Below, piece after piece: positions 1 to 12,806 of a stretch of DNA of 64,000 bases. Under the pieces are notes generated by a model. The model did no database searches. It was given only the letters and a program-made list of their open reading frames with translations, and was not told where the DNA came from. The DNA lies in contig NZ_JALEIK010000019.1 in NCBI RefSeq assembly GCF_022770205.1, forward strand, positions 174,969 through 238,968, read 5' to 3'. A program made the translations under genes and the position numbers. Position 1 is the first letter of the stretch, and the number at the start of each line of letters is the position of its first letter. This stretch comes from Helicobacter sp. (lineage in GTDB: Bacteria; Campylobacterota; Campylobacteria; Campylobacterales; Helicobacteraceae).

Positions 1-101
1 TCTGTCTTCTGAGGAGAGATTCCACCTGCATTAAATGCAGAGGGCTCCTGCGCAAAAACTAAATTTGCAATGGCAAAACTTAAGGTGAATAACTTGCGCA
101 A
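1..101 (-). CDS. Partial exported protein, probable tol-pal system protein YbgF/CpoB (N-terminus only)
   Basis: Reverse strand reads GGAGG-TTTTA-TTG then (M)RKLFTLSFAIANLVFAQEPSAFNAGG, a signal peptide; located directly downstream of pal, the usual ybgF position. Runs off the window edge. Confidence 0.6.
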   Translation of the reverse strand, partial: MRKLFTLSFAIANLVFAQEPSAFNAGGISPQKT

Positions 102-120
102 TAAAACCTCCAATTACCAG

Positions 121-630
121 TTATGGCAACATCTTAAATGTTACTTTTCTGTTTTCAGCCCAACATTCTTTTGTTTTTGCTGTGCAAGTTGGTTTGCTCT
201 CACCATAGCTTACCAAAATAGTTCTTCCTTCTTCCACGCCTTTAGAAACAAGTGCTTCCTTCACAGCAACTGCTCTTTTTAAACCTAAAGCATAGTTATA
301 TTCATCTGTTCCCCACTCATCAGTATTTCCTTCAATTCTTATGGTTAATTGTCCCATCGCTTGAGATTTCAAAACATTAGCATCGTTATCAACAACACTT
401 TGCATATCAGGACGGATAATAAACTTATCAAAATCAAAAAATACATCTTGGAGTTGGTTTTCAACATAACCAATTCTATCTTGAAAAGTCGCAAAACTAT
501 CTTGAGCACTTGCATAACCCTTATCCTTAGCTTGATTTACATCTGTGGCAGAATCCACACTACTTTTTTGACTACAACCAGTTACCAATAATGCAGCGGC
601 TAATGAGCCTAAGACTAGAAACTTTTTCAT
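121..630 (-). CDS. pal: Peptidoglycan-associated lipoprotein Pal (OmpA-like)
   Basis: Lipobox LLVTGCS; OmpA-C motif IRIEGNTDEWGTDEYNYALGLKRA; next to tolB. Confidence 0.95.
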   Translation of the reverse strand: MKKFLVLGSLAAALLVTGCSQKSSVDSATDVNQAKDKGYASAQDSFATFQDRIGYVENQLQDVFFDFDKFIIRPDMQSVVDNDANVLKSQAMGQLTIRIEGNTDEWGTDEYNYALGLKRAVAVKEALVSKGVEEGRTILVSYGESKPTCTAKTKECWAENRKVTFKMLP

Positions 631-702
631 CTCTTCTCCCTATTTTTTAAAAAACATCGCATTATAGCAGAAAAAATTCGTTTTTTGCAAAATATTTTTA
701 TT

Positions 703-1989
703 TTACCAATCCATTGACTGAATTACACCACCTTGCAAAGGAAACAACAGCGTTTTATTGTAATTTAAACGGATAATTCCAAGCGCACTTTGACCTATTT
801 CGTGTTTAATATACATAATCGTTTCTCCATCCCTAGAAAAGCGCGGCAATTGATTGACGCCATTTGCACTCAAACGACGGATAAAATCGCTTTTTGTGGA
901 AACAAGATATAAATTAAAAGTATTCCGACTAAACTCATCACTACTCTCACGACTAGAATACACAATATAATTCCCATAGGCATTTGCTGCATTATTATTG
1001 CGTCCGTGGAATACCATCTGCTCAACCTTACCAGAAATTTCACCACTAGTTGGAATCGCAAATACATTAGGATAGCCTAAGCGGTCAGAAATAAACATCA
1101 CACGCTCTTCATTATCAATGAAGTTCCCACCAACATCAATACCACTATATTGTGTAAGGCGCTTTAGCACACCATTTGTAACATCATACATAAAAACATC
1201 TGGCTGCTCATTAGGTGCCATTGTTACTAAAATTTTATTCCCATCACTACTTACATCCGAAGCAATGAGCATCCCATTGCTATCAAACATTTTTTGATTC
1301 TGCCCTGTTGTAAGTTCAAATCTAAAAAGTGTAGGCTTGTCAAGATATTTTGTGTAGTAAAATGCAGTTTGTGCCTCATTTGCCCACTTTGGAAAAATAT
1401 TCAAACCACCTCCTAATACTCTCTTTTTGTAAGTAAGCGTGTAATCACTCATTATAATATCGCTTTCTCCGGGCTTTGTATAATATGCAAGGATTACCAT
1501 ACGCTCCATCCAATCTACGCTTGGAGCTTTAATGTAAGCATTAATATCAATCGCCATTTTATGCGCTAAAAAAGGATAAGTTTCTTGTTGTGTATTTTTA
1601 TATTCTTTGCTTAACGCAACTAAACCAGAATTTGCATCAAAAAGCTGAAGTCTTGCAAGCACACCTCCACCGCTTTTTTCCGCTTTAATGCGTGCGACTA
1701 AATCAATCTTATTTTTACGATACTCATCAAAATTAACAAGCATTTCATTAGGGACTATCTCTTTAGCTTCTTGGACGACAAAATGCCCTGTAACTTTTAA
1801 ATCTGCAACAAGCATTTTAAATATTCTTTGACTAAACTCGCGCTCAGAATAATCACCCCCTATATTTTGAACTAAAATCTTAGGAAGATTTCCAAACTTT
1901 TTTACAACCTCCAAAGTTGCATCCACTGCATTTGCATAAGCAAACCCTAAAGCACACAACAACATAAAAACAATTTTTTTCATTTTCAC
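703..1989 (-). CDS. tolB: Tol-Pal translocation protein TolB
   Basis: 428 aa with signal peptide and WD40-like beta-propeller; tol cluster context. Confidence 0.93.
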   Translation of the reverse strand: MKMKKIVFMLLCALGFAYANAVDATLEVVKKFGNLPKILVQNIGGDYSEREFSQRIFKMLVADLKVTGHFVVQEAKEIVPNEMLVNFDEYRKNKIDLVARIKAEKSGGGVLARLQLFDANSGLVALSKEYKNTQQETYPFLAHKMAIDINAYIKAPSVDWMERMVILAYYTKPGESDIIMSDYTLTYKKRVLGGGLNIFPKWANEAQTAFYYTKYLDKPTLFRFELTTGQNQKMFDSNGMLIASDVSSDGNKILVTMAPNEQPDVFMYDVTNGVLKRLTQYSGIDVGGNFIDNEERVMFISDRLGYPNVFAIPTSGEISGKVEQMVFHGRNNNAANAYGNYIVYSSRESSDEFSRNTFNLYLVSTKSDFIRRLSANGVNQLPRFSRDGETIMYIKHEIGQSALGIIRLNYNKTLLFPLQGGVIQSMDW

Positions 1990-2720
1990 ACCTCAGTTTT
2001 GAAAGTTACCATAATTTTAGTGCTATTTCCACCTTCATAAGGAGGAAACTCTCTAGTGCGCATTATATCCAAAAAGCCTTGCAAAGCCTCATCAAATTTC
2101 AAATCTCCTGACCTTTTGACAATCACATAGGAAAAATTACCCTGCGCATCAATAGTGATTGCGACTTCTGAAAAATGTTCAATAAGTGTGCGCATAGGAT
2201 TCCAATTTTGTGCCAAAATTGCGTGCACTTTTGCATAAAAAGCATCATATTCACCCTTTGGAGTAACAAAACTAAGTGTTTCTTGTGTGTTTAAATCTGC
2301 CATAATTTTTTCTAACTCATCGTCTAAACTCTCTCTTTGCACACTCTCTTTTGCTTTTTTATTGTTAGCGATTTTATCGTTTTGACTAGGAGGTTTTGTG
2401 GATTTTACTGGCATTTTGGATTCCACTTGTTTAAATAAATCATTAATCCCAACACCCATATTAGGACTCACAGACGCACTTTCTTTTTTAATTGGAATCT
2501 CTTCAACCTTTTTCTCTATTTTCCTTTGTGTAACTTTGACTTCTTTTTTAGGTTTAATCTCTTCAATAAAATCAACATTAAAAGTGGTTTCTTGAAAGGC
2601 TGTATAAGCTTTTGGGGGCTGACTAGCTGTGTTTAAACGCCAAAGCAATAAAGCAATAATAATGGCATAGCAAAAAATAGAAATACTACCGCTTGTTAAA
2701 AATAAGAGATTTCTAGCCAT
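1986..2720 (-). CDS. tolA: TolA/TonB-like energy transducer
   Basis: N-terminal TM, Lys/Glu-rich linker, TonB-like C-terminus; between exbD/tolR and tolB. Confidence 0.8.
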   Translation of the reverse strand: MARNLLFLTSGSISIFCYAIIIALLLWRLNTASQPPKAYTAFQETTFNVDFIEEIKPKKEVKVTQRKIEKKVEEIPIKKESASVSPNMGVGINDLFKQVESKMPVKSTKPPSQNDKIANNKKAKESVQRESLDDELEKIMADLNTQETLSFVTPKGEYDAFYAKVHAILAQNWNPMRTLIEHFSEVAITIDAQGNFSYVIVKRSGDLKFDEALQGFLDIMRTREFPPYEGGNSTKIMVTFKTEV

Positions 2721-3111
2721 CAGTAACGAGTGAAACCCTTGAAAATCCGGTCTGCTTTGTGATTTTTAAAACATAAATCACATCGTCATATTTTAGATTT
2801 TTATCTGCACGGATATACACTTGCGTATTTTTGTCATAAGAATTTGCAAACACAACAAAAGCATCTGGAAAGCTATCAAAAGTCAAAACTTCATCTTTCA
2901 AATAAATATTGCGCTTTACATCCATACGAATTTCAATTTTAGAATCCTCTTGAACTTTTACACTCCTTGAACCTTGCGGCAAAACAATCTCTTCTTGATA
3001 AACAATGACAGGAGCTGTTACCATTAAAATCGCTAATAACACAAGCATAATATCCACTAAAGGCGTAATGTTTAGCTCTGGAGTTTCATTCCAATTGTAA
3101 TGCGACTTCAA
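2713..3111 (-). CDS. tolR: ExbD/TolR family protein
   Basis: ELNITPLVDIMLVLLAILMVTAPV motif. Confidence 0.92.
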   Translation of the reverse strand: MKSHYNWNETPELNITPLVDIMLVLLAILMVTAPVIVYQEEIVLPQGSRSVKVQEDSKIEIRMDVKRNIYLKDEVLTFDSFPDAFVVFANSYDKNTQVYIRADKNLKYDDVIYVLKITKQTGFSRVSLVTDG

Positions 3112-3127
3112 AATAGGATTCCTGATT

Positions 3128-3694
3128 TTAAGTTTTTGGAGAAACTAAAACATTGATTTGCAACTGCAAATAGGTGCTAAGTTCAAAAACTTTGCGCTTT
3201 AAGAATAAATTAAAAGAATAGGCAGGTATTGCCGTTAAAATCCCAGCAGCAGTGGCAACAAGTGCTTTTGAAATAACCGGCGCAATAACATCTAAAGTTG
3301 CTTTTGAATTTTCTCCCAATTTTGAAAATGCTTCTAAAATTTCAACCACCGTTCCAAATAACCCAATAAAAGGAGCAGTTGATGCAACAATGGCTAAAAA
3401 TGTTAAGCCAATTGTTACATCTTTAATCGCCTTATCCAAAGCATATTGCAACATTGGTTCTGTTAGCTTTTTATCAACCCCTATCAAATTAGAGCCCAAT
3501 AAAGAGTTTTGAGGTAATGTATTGCGACCGCCTAACAATGTTTCTAAGCATCTCTTCTCATAAGACAAAGCTGCCACAATCAAAGAATAACGATAGATAA
3601 AAATCCAAAGTACCAAGATAAAATATAAAGAAAGCCAAGAAAGGACAACTATAGTAATCACCCCATAGTTATCCAGTAATGTGAAAAAATTCAC
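3128..3694 (-). CDS. tolQ: ExbB/TolQ proton channel
   Basis: TAPFIGLFGTVVEILEAF and KALVATAAGILTAIPA motifs. Confidence 0.92.
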   Translation of the reverse strand: MNFFTLLDNYGVITIVVLSWLSLYFILVLWIFIYRYSLIVAALSYEKRCLETLLGGRNTLPQNSLLGSNLIGVDKKLTEPMLQYALDKAIKDVTIGLTFLAIVASTAPFIGLFGTVVEILEAFSKLGENSKATLDVIAPVISKALVATAAGILTAIPAYSFNLFLKRKVFELSTYLQLQINVLVSPKT

Positions 3695-4083
3695 AAGACA
3701 CTCTTTGCGGCATTTTCAATGCGTGAAACTACCATTGAAACAGCCACACTATTATCAGTAGATTCTTCAAGGAGTTGTTTTGCACTCGCAATAGCCTGAG
3801 CAATCTCACTCTCACCATTGCCATTAATATCCACTGCACCCTCTACTAGCACATCTACACTTGTTTCATCAACTTTTACATATCCCCAGTTGATTGCAAC
3901 AATCTCTTTTTGCCCATCAACTTTTTCAATCTCAATCACTCCTGTGCGCAATGTTGTTATAATCCCAACATGTCCGGGCAAAACGCCAAACTCACCCTCG
4001 CTACCGGGAAGAGTAACAGCCTTTACAGCATTAGAAAAAATCTTACCCTCTGGAGTTACAATATCTAATTTTAAGGTATCCAT
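3691..4083 (-). CDS. atpC: ATP synthase F1 epsilon subunit
   Basis: LDIVTPEGKIFSNAVKAVTLPGSEGEFGVLPGH. Confidence 0.97.
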   Translation of the reverse strand: MDTLKLDIVTPEGKIFSNAVKAVTLPGSEGEFGVLPGHVGIITTLRTGVIEIEKVDGQKEIVAINWGYVKVDETSVDVLVEGAVDINGNGESEIAQAIASAKQLLEESTDNSVAVSMVVSRIENAAKSVL

Positions 4084-4093
4084 TCAAAGCTCC

Positions 4094-5509
<1,416 letters not shown>

Positions 5510-5521
5510 TTATTCTACTCC

Positions 5522-6409
5522 TTATTTCATTGACTCAACGCCGGTATTAATCTCTACCAACTCTGTTGTAATGGCTTCTTGGCGCGCCTTATTATAAGCA
5601 ATCGTTAAACTTTTTGCTAACTCACCAGCATTGCTTGTTGCCACATCCATTGCCTGCATCCTAGCACTATGTTCTGCCGCTAAAGAATCCACAAGCGCAT
5701 AATACATACTAAATTCAATGTATTTTTTAGCAAGCTGGCTCAAAATCTCACTTTCTTGCTCATTTGGTTCTACTTCTAACACTGAAGAGCATTCTTCTGC
5801 AAGCGTTGCACTTTCAATTGGCAAAAGTTGAGAAATTTTCATTTCTTGGGATATCATATTTTTAAAACCATTATGCACTAAAATTACTTTAGAAGTTACG
5901 CCACTTAAGTAATCTGCAACCGCTCTACCAATAAACTCTGCAGCATCTGCATATTGTGGTGTAGCACTTAAACCAACAGCACTATCAAGCACTTCAATTT
6001 CATTAAACTTATAATATTCAACAGCTTTCTTACCAATTACGCGCAAACGCACTTTTAGATTCTTATCTCTTTGTTCAGTGATAATGCGATTAACTTCCTT
6101 TATTGTGTTAATATTAAATCCACCACAAAGTCCTTTATCTGCTGTCACCAAAACAATATCAACGAGTTTGGATTCCTTATTTCCTGCATTAAAATAAGGA
6201 TTTTCTTGCACATTCTCTCCGCTTGCAACTTTAACTTTTATCTCTTCTAAAACCTCTACGATTTTTGCTGCATACATACGAGATCGTCTAGCCATCTCTT
6301 CAGCTTTTTTAAGTTTAGAAGTAGATACAAGCTTCATTGCACGCGTTGTTTTCTGTGTATTTAAAACACTAGAAATCTGTTTTCTAATATCCTTTAGGTT
6401 GTTTCCCAT
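5522..6409 (-). CDS. atpG: ATP synthase F1 gamma subunit
   Basis: Typical gamma N-terminus LKDIRKQISSVLNTQKTTRAMKLVSTSKLKKA. Confidence 0.98.
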   Translation of the reverse strand: MGNNLKDIRKQISSVLNTQKTTRAMKLVSTSKLKKAEEMARRSRMYAAKIVEVLEEIKVKVASGENVQENPYFNAGNKESKLVDIVLVTADKGLCGGFNINTIKEVNRIITEQRDKNLKVRLRVIGKKAVEYYKFNEIEVLDSAVGLSATPQYADAAEFIGRAVADYLSGVTSKVILVHNGFKNMISQEMKISQLLPIESATLAEECSSVLEVEPNEQESEILSQLAKKYIEFSMYYALVDSLAAEHSARMQAMDVATSNAGELAKSLTIAYNKARQEAITTELVEINTGVESMK

Positions 6410-6423
6410 AACAACTCCCTATT

Positions 6424-7938
6424 TTATACAGCAAAATTAGATTTAAATTCTTCTAACGCTTTGCAAAGTGTTTCTTCAATATCTTTATCTAACATTTTTT
6501 TAGAACGGATATCCTCAAAAATTTGTGGATACTTCGCTTCCAAGAACGGATAGAGATCCTCTTCAAACCTCGTAATATTCGCAACTGGAACATCATCCAT
6601 ATATCCTCTAGCACCTGCAAAAATAACCACAACTTGACGCTCTATTGCCAATGGAGAATACGGAGGCTGCTTAAGCACTTCTACCATTCTTTGACCTCTA
6701 TCCAATTGCTTTCTGCTAGATTCATCTAAGTCTGAAGCAAACTGCGCAAAAGCCTGCAACTCTCTATATTGCGCAAGATCAAGTCTTAAAGTTCCAGAAA
6801 CTTGCTTTGTTGCTTTAATTTGAGCTGCACCACCCACACGAGAAACCGATAAACCCACATTGATTGCAGGACGGATTCCAGAGTTAAACAAATCCGTTTC
6901 CAAGAAAATTTGCCCATCTGTAATAGAAATGACATTTGTTGGAATATATGCTGCAACATCACCTGCTTGCGTTTCAATGATTGGAAGCGCAGTTAAAGAT
7001 CCAGCCCCTAATTCATCACTAACCTTAGCTGCTCTCTCTAGCAATCTTGAGTGGAGATAAAACACATCACCCGGAAAGGCTTCACGACCCGGAGGACGCC
7101 TTAAAATCAAAGACATCTCACGATAAGCGACAGCGTGCTTGCTTAAATCATCATAAACAATTAATGCGTGTCTGCCATTATCTCTAAAATACTCACCCAT
7201 TGTAACACCCGCATAAGGTGCAAGATATTGCATTGCAGCAGAATCTGAAGCTGGTGCATTAACGATAATTGTATATTCCATTGCACCGTGTTCTTCAAGC
7301 TTTCTTACCACTTGTGCAACTGTGGATTCCTTTTGCCCAATTGCAACATAGATACAAACAACATCTTGTCCTTTTTGGTTAATAATCGTATCAATTGCAA
7401 CCGTCGTTTTTCCCGTTTGTCTATCGCCAATAATCAGCTCCCTTTGTCCCCTACCAATTGGAACAAGTGCGTCGATAGCCTTTAAACCTGTTTGAAGTGG
7501 TTCGTGAACAGATTTTCTAGCCATAATTCCGGGAGCTTTTTCTTCCATAAAACGATATTCTTTTGCTTCAACAGCACCTTTTCCATCAATTGGTTCACCA
7601 AGAGCATTCACAACGCGCCCCATCATACCATCGCCAACTGGCACACGCAAAAGTTTATTTAAACGCTTAACAGAAGTCCCTTCTTTAATTTCTTTTCCAG
7701 CACCTAGCACAACAACACCAACACTACCTTCTTCTAAACTTGATGCTAATCCTTTATCGCCAGTGTCAAACTCAACCATCTCGTAACTCATTGCATTTTT
7801 AAGCCCATAAACTTTTGCAACTCCATCAGCATATGCAACAACCTTCCCCGTCTGTGCAATATCTAAATCAAGTTCAAAATTATCAATCCTTTCTTTAATG
7901 ATAGAACTAATTTCATCTGCTTGTAACTTTGCTACCAC
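6424..7938 (-). CDS. atpA: ATP synthase F1 alpha subunit
   Basis: [18 protein letters not shown]; 504 aa. Confidence 0.99.
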   Translation of the reverse strand: MVAKLQADEISSIIKERIDNFELDLDIAQTGKVVAYADGVAKVYGLKNAMSYEMVEFDTGDKGLASSLEEGSVGVVVLGAGKEIKEGTSVKRLNKLLRVPVGDGMMGRVVNALGEPIDGKGAVEAKEYRFMEEKAPGIMARKSVHEPLQTGLKAIDALVPIGRGQRELIIGDRQTGKTTVAIDTIINQKGQDVVCIYVAIGQKESTVAQVVRKLEEHGAMEYTIIVNAPASDSAAMQYLAPYAGVTMGEYFRDNGRHALIVYDDLSKHAVAYREMSLILRRPPGREAFPGDVFYLHSRLLERAAKVSDELGAGSLTALPIIETQAGDVAAYIPTNVISITDGQIFLETDLFNSGIRPAINVGLSVSRVGGAAQIKATKQVSGTLRLDLAQYRELQAFAQFASDLDESSRKQLDRGQRMVEVLKQPPYSPLAIERQVVVIFAGARGYMDDVPVANITRFEEDLYPFLEAKYPQIFEDIRSKKMLDKDIEETLCKALEEFKSNFAV

Positions 7939-7957
7939 TGCAACTCCTTATCTAAAA

Positions 7958-8494
7958 TTAAAATGCTTTTAAAATATGATTTCTTAAATCACTAATAAAT
8001 CTTTCTTTTGAAAAAGAAACTTCTATACCCAAATCTTCTACAACTAGTTTGATTCCAATATTTGCCATAATCTTTTGCTTTAATAAAAGATTCACGCCAA
8101 ACTTTTTACTAAACTTACTTTCAATTTCTTTTAAAACAGAATCTTCATAACCCTCATTCACAATGAGTTGCGCAATATACTCTTTATTTAAAATCGCTAA
8201 ATACAAAGACAACTCCCTATAAAGCCCCTCAAACAAATCTAACCGCTTATGCTCTGCCAAAACTTTAATAAAATTCACAAACTTTATATTCCCGGAGTTG
8301 TCTAAAATATCTTTCAAGATAAAAGCAACCTTTTGTGTTGTGGATACATAAGGCGATTCCATAATATCCCTAAATTTTAAAACTGCACTTGCTTCTGCTA
8401 ATTTTGCAAGCAACAATGCAATTTCTTCTAATTGACTTTGCGATACTGAAACAGCTAACGCTTTAATATAACGCTTGGCAATCAAATCTTTCAT
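7958..8494 (-). CDS. atpH: ATP synthase F1 delta subunit
   Basis: OSCP/delta family; operon position. Confidence 0.95.
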   Translation of the reverse strand: MKDLIAKRYIKALAVSVSQSQLEEIALLLAKLAEASAVLKFRDIMESPYVSTTQKVAFILKDILDNSGNIKFVNFIKVLAEHKRLDLFEGLYRELSLYLAILNKEYIAQLIVNEGYEDSVLKEIESKFSKKFGVNLLLKQKIMANIGIKLVVEDLGIEVSFSKERFISDLRNHILKAF

Positions 8495-9025
8495 TTATGC
8501 CGCCTTTTTTAGTAAAGATTTAACCAAAACATCTTTGCTTATCGCAACAGAATCTTGATTTAAAAACTCGGATAAAATGTCATTAACAACCAATTTTTCT
8601 GCCTTTCTTTGCTCAAATGCAATGTGATCATTGTATTGACGCACAAGATTTTCAAGCTCAATTTTTGTCGCTTCTTCAACCTTTTGGGCAATAATTACAG
8701 ATTCCCTATGTGCAGTTTCTACAATATCTCGTGCAGTCTTTTTGGCTTCTTCTAACTGCATTTGCGCCATTTCTTTTGCTTTTTTAGAATCTTGCAATTT
8801 TTCTTGAATCCTTGCTAAAGAATTTGCAATCTCATCACGACGGGTTTTAAAACTATTTTTAATCGCATCTGCCGCAAAATAATACACAAGCCCAAAGAAA
8901 ATTACAAAATTAATCGTTCTCTCAATAATATCATAATTATTAACACTAGCACTCTCAGCACCTAGCGCAAAAAGCGCAGCAGGAACAAACAATAATGATA
9001 AAAGATGCCATCTTTTATTGCCCAT
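8495..9025 (-). CDS. atpF: ATP synthase F0 b subunit
   Basis: N-terminal TM plus long coiled coil; operon position. Confidence 0.93.
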   Translation of the reverse strand: MGNKRWHLLSLLFVPAALFALGAESASVNNYDIIERTINFVIFFGLVYYFAADAIKNSFKTRRDEIANSLARIQEKLQDSKKAKEMAQMQLEEAKKTARDIVETAHRESVIIAQKVEEATKIELENLVRQYNDHIAFEQRKAEKLVVNDILSEFLNQDSVAISKDVLVKSLLKKAA

Positions 9026-9036
9026 ACCTATCTCCT

Positions 9037-9468
9037 TTAAAGTTTTTCAAGCTTAGCCTGTAAGCTTTCTTTAAAGAGTGGAATTTCAGAGCGCAAAGAT
9101 ACCTTGAGCTTTTCTTTTTCACCTTCTAAACTCACCATAAATGTATGGTATTTTTGTGCCAATTCATTCTTTTTATCAGAAATCTTCATTTCTGCAACTT
9201 GTTTTGCGCTATCATAAGCCTTACTTTTAATGCAGGCTGCTTCTTCTCTAGCTTTTTGTAAAATCTCATCCGCTTGTTTTTTCAAGGCTTTAATATCTGC
9301 AGTATTACTCTCTATTCCTTCGCTGTCTTTCTTGATGGAAGCATCGCGTGTATCCATAAACACCAACAATGGCTTATACAACATACGATTGAGTAAATAC
9401 ACCAAGACAAGAAAAACAACAAAGACTAACGCCATTACCCAAGGAGTTGGGATAATAGTCATTTGCAC
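9037..9468 (-). CDS. atpF': ATP synthase F0 b' subunit
   Basis: TM plus coiled coil; second b-type subunit. Confidence 0.9.
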   Translation of the reverse strand: MQMTIIPTPWVMALVFVVFLVLVYLLNRMLYKPLLVFMDTRDASIKKDSEGIESNTADIKALKKQADEILQKAREEAACIKSKAYDSAKQVAEMKISDKKNELAQKYHTFMVSLEGEKEKLKVSLRSEIPLFKESLQAKLEKL

Positions 9469-9534
9469 TCCTTTCCCTATTTTGTAAATAGTTTTTATTT
9501 TAACACGACTTTTTCTAAGTTTTTCTTAAAAACT

Positions 9535-10428
9535 TCATATTAGCAAAATTTTACTAAACTTTTTCACCTCCTCGTCGTTACTAAACTCTACAACTAAGCG
9601 ATTTTTTTTAACAAACGCTACAATTCCATTGTTTTTAAATGCAACACAAGTAGCCTCTAAAGCTGCAATGGAATCTTTGCTGAGATTTTTTTGCTCCCGC
9701 AAGGAATTTGTTGAAAAATTTGGAATCGTGTTTTTGCTTTTCGTATTTTTAAAATTTTTTACAATTTTCTCTGTTGTATGCACGCTTAATTTTTGTCCGA
9801 TAATAGAATTTGCAATGAGATTTTGCTGTTCTTTTGGCAATGCTACTAAAATTTTTGCGTGTCCTTGGGATATTTTATTCTCCAATACTAACTCTTGCAC
9901 TTCCTTGCTTAAATCCAACAAACGCAATGTATTAGTGATTTGCGTGCGTGATTTTGAAAGGCGTTTTGCCATTTCTTCGTGCGTGATTCCATAATCCTCA
10001 ATGAGTTCTTTATAAGAGCGTGCTAAATCAATGGGATTTAAATCCTCTCTTTGTATATTTTCAATCAGTGCTAATTCACGCAATTTACCTGTTTGGACAT
10101 CTACAATAATTGCTTTAATGCTCTCTTTTTTAGCAAGCTTGCTCGCACGCAAACGCCGCTCACCAGCAATCAAATAATAGAAATCTGTTTTTTGACTATC
10201 CTCATACACTAAAATAGGCTGCAACAACCCGTGCTCTTCAATAGAAACAGCAAGCTCTTGTAGGGAAGTTTCATCAAAAACCTTGCGTGGCTGCAAGGGA
10301 TTTGGCTTAATTTTTTCAATGTCAAGCTCCACAACTAAACCAGAATTATCCCCTAAGTCGTTTTGATACGCCTCTTCTACTTCGCTTAAAATTGCACCAA
10401 GCCCGCGCCCTAATCCCTTCTTTGCCAT
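9535..10428 (-). CDS. parB: Chromosome partitioning protein ParB/Spo0J
   Basis: [34 protein letters not shown]. Confidence 0.97.
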   Translation of the reverse strand: MAKKGLGRGLGAILSEVEEAYQNDLGDNSGLVVELDIEKIKPNPLQPRKVFDETSLQELAVSIEEHGLLQPILVYEDSQKTDFYYLIAGERRLRASKLAKKESIKAIIVDVQTGKLRELALIENIQREDLNPIDLARSYKELIEDYGITHEEMAKRLSKSRTQITNTLRLLDLSKEVQELVLENKISQGHAKILVALPKEQQNLIANSIIGQKLSVHTTEKIVKNFKNTKSKNTIPNFSTNSLREQKNLSKDSIAALEATCVAFKNNGIVAFVKKNRLVVEFSNDEEVKKFSKILLI

Positions 10429-11219
10429 TAAGCTCTCTTTAAAATTGCGCGTGCAAGATTTTGATACGCCATATTTCCTTGGGAGCGCACATCGTATAAA
10501 ATCACTGGCTTTCCAAAGCTTGGAGATTCTGCAAGTTTAATATTACGCGGAATAGCAATAGTAGCCTTAGAAGTTTCCTCCTTAATCAATTGCTTATCAA
10601 AATGCTGCACCAAATCCGCATACACTTGCCTTGAGAGATTATTTTGCGCACTATACATTGTTGGCAATAAACCTTTAATCTCTAAATCCGGATTAATCTC
10701 TTTGCGTAAAATCTTAATCGTATTCAAAAGTTGCGCCAAACCTTCAAGCGCAAAAAATTCACATTGGATGGGAATAATCACAGAATTTGAAGCAGAAAGC
10801 GCATTAATAGTAAGTGGTCCAAGTGCAGGCGGAGAGTCAATAATGATATAATCATATAAACCTAAAACATCTGCAATTTTCTTTTTTAAAATTAACTCAC
10901 GCCCATTGCGCCTATGACTATAAAATTCCTTTTCAATTCCAACTAAACCAATATTAGAAGGAGCTAAATGCAAAGTTGGAATCGCAGTTTTTTGAAGGAT
11001 TTGGGATAGCTTTTTTGTGCCAATTAGGACATGATAAATATTGAATTCTATGCTATTGCGGTGGAATCCCAAACTTGTTGTCGCATTTGCCTGCGGATCA
11101 GCATCAATCAATAAAACACGCTTTTCCTCCACAGCAAGAGAGGCGGCGAGATTAACCGCTGTTGTTGTCTTTCCTACGCCCCCTTTTTGATTTGCAATAC
11201 AAATGATTTCACACATCAT
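10428..11219 (-). CDS. parA: Chromosome partitioning ATPase ParA/Soj
   Basis: [21 protein letters not shown] deviant Walker A. Confidence 0.97.
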   Translation of the reverse strand: MMCEIICIANQKGGVGKTTTAVNLAASLAVEEKRVLLIDADPQANATTSLGFHRNSIEFNIYHVLIGTKKLSQILQKTAIPTLHLAPSNIGLVGIEKEFYSHRRNGRELILKKKIADVLGLYDYIIIDSPPALGPLTINALSASNSVIIPIQCEFFALEGLAQLLNTIKILRKEINPDLEIKGLLPTMYSAQNNLSRQVYADLVQHFDKQLIKEETSKATIAIPRNIKLAESPSFGKPVILYDVRSQGNMAYQNLARAILKRA

Positions 11220-11231
11220 TTAAACTCCACT

Positions 11232-11879
11232 TTATCTTAAACTATAAATTTTTTCATTTCCAATTAAAATTGCACCATCATCGCATAGCACCGCTTCACT
11301 CATCTCCACAATCCTGCCTTTATGATGGAATCCATAGCTGAAATTTTTAGGGAATTCTAACTCATATTTACTAAAAATTTGCTTCCAGCTAAACTTTTTT
11401 TTTGCATTTTCCAAGATTTCCACAAAAGCCTCTAAAATCTCATCTTTTTTGATTCCAACTTCCACTGCTCCAAAGCGTATGCTGCTTACTTTTAAGTTAA
11501 GTCCAATTCCAACAACAATATTTTCTTCAATCTTAGTGCAAATCACTCCTCCAACCTTCTTATCCCCTACATATAAATCATTGGGCCATTTTAGCCACAC
11601 CTGTGCGCCATTTTGGCTTAAAACCTCCTTAAAAAGATAGCTCATATAAATTGACATTGACTCCACCATTAAGTCTTGTGGAAGCATAGATAATGGAATC
11701 GCTAAAGAAAAATACAATCCCTCTTGCACACTTTCCCACACATTACCACGGCTACCAACCCCCCCGCTTTGTGTGTCCGCCACAACAACAATGGGAGCAT
11801 TCAAACTGCCTTCACGCAAGCGTTCTGCCAAATACAATTGCGTAGATTCTATACAATCAAATTTTAACATCTGCATCAT
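11232..11879 (-). CDS. birA: Biotin--[acetyl-CoA-carboxylase] ligase
   Basis: STQLYL, GSRGNVWES, WLKWPNDLYVGDKKVGGV. Start trimmed from the longest ORF to MMQMLKF because the longer form overlaps fmt. Confidence 0.92.
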   Translation of the reverse strand: MMQMLKFDCIESTQLYLAERLREGSLNAPIVVVADTQSGGVGSRGNVWESVQEGLYFSLAIPLSMLPQDLMVESMSIYMSYLFKEVLSQNGAQVWLKWPNDLYVGDKKVGGVICTKIEENIVVGIGLNLKVSSIRFGAVEVGIKKDEILEAFVEILENAKKKFSWKQIFSKYELEFPKNFSYGFHHKGRIVEMSEAVLCDDGAILIGNEKIYSLR

Positions 11880-12778
11880 TCTAAAATATCCCCCACTTTT
11901 AGATGTTTGCCTTGCGCATAGGCATAAGCTTCTGTTGCTTTTTTTGAAGGTACTTGCACCATTGTAATCCACAAGCTTCCCTCTGCACAACCAATTTTGA
12001 TTCCATTTTTTGTAATTTCTAAAATCTCCCCTTTCTCATACACACCATCTGTGGAATCTATTTTAAGGGCTTTTAATTTTAAACCACTTTTTAAATAAAT
12101 TTCAGGCCATTGGCGATAAGCAAGTGCCTTAGTTGCCAATATTTTGGCATTATCAAATTCTACAAGCCCAAATTCTTTCTTAATCTTTTTACAATAACTA
12201 GCACCAGCATCATTTTGCACTAAAGGTTGAATCCTGCTAATGCGCTCTAAATATTCTAAAATCAATTCCCCAGCAAGCTTTGCTAAAACATCAAAAAGTG
12301 CAATCGCATCTTGTCCTGTATTTTTTACCACCTTAAAACCTAAAATATCGCCACAATCTAAACCTTCTTGCATTTGCATAACACTCACGCCAAAATACGA
12401 TTCCATCTCTAAAATGCTTTGTTGGATTGGACTTGCTCCACGAAACTTTGGCAAAATTGATGCGTGTAAATTCACACAAGGCGCAATATCTAAAACTGCC
12501 TTTGGCAAGATTTTTCCAAAAGCTGCAACAATAATCCTATCAGGCTTTAAAAGCTTTAGTTCTGCTACAAAAGACGCATCTAAACACTTTGGCTGAAAAA
12601 TAGGAATCGTAGAGTCTTTAAGTCTTAAAAACTCCTTTGTTGCAGGAGCTTTGAGTTGCATACTCCGCCCTGCCTTTTTATCCTCCTGACACACAAGAGC
12701 GCAAATAGTATGGCATTGCAATAAAGCATCTAAAATCACTGCTGCATAATCTGGCGTTCCCATAAAAATAATTCGCAT
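11876..12778 (-). CDS. fmt: Methionyl-tRNA formyltransferase
   Basis: MRIIFMGTPDYAAVIL; NLHASILPKFRGASPIQ. Confidence 0.97.
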   Translation of the reverse strand: MRIIFMGTPDYAAVILDALLQCHTICALVCQEDKKAGRSMQLKAPATKEFLRLKDSTIPIFQPKCLDASFVAELKLLKPDRIIVAAFGKILPKAVLDIAPCVNLHASILPKFRGASPIQQSILEMESYFGVSVMQMQEGLDCGDILGFKVVKNTGQDAIALFDVLAKLAGELILEYLERISRIQPLVQNDAGASYCKKIKKEFGLVEFDNAKILATKALAYRQWPEIYLKSGLKLKALKIDSTDGVYEKGEILEITKNGIKIGCAEGSLWITMVQVPSKKATEAYAYAQGKHLKVGDILE

Positions 12779-12806
12779 ATTTATCCTAAAAATTTATACA
12801 ATGTGT

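Noticed and set aside
70-282. 70-aa plus-strand ORF at the left edge
   Set aside because: Antisense to pal and the ybgF-like start; no recognisable domain.
11395-11403. A9 homopolymer in birA coding strand as phase-variation site
   Set aside because: Encodes Lys-Lys-Lys in an AT-rich essential gene; poly-A of this length is common here and there is no reason to expect switching.
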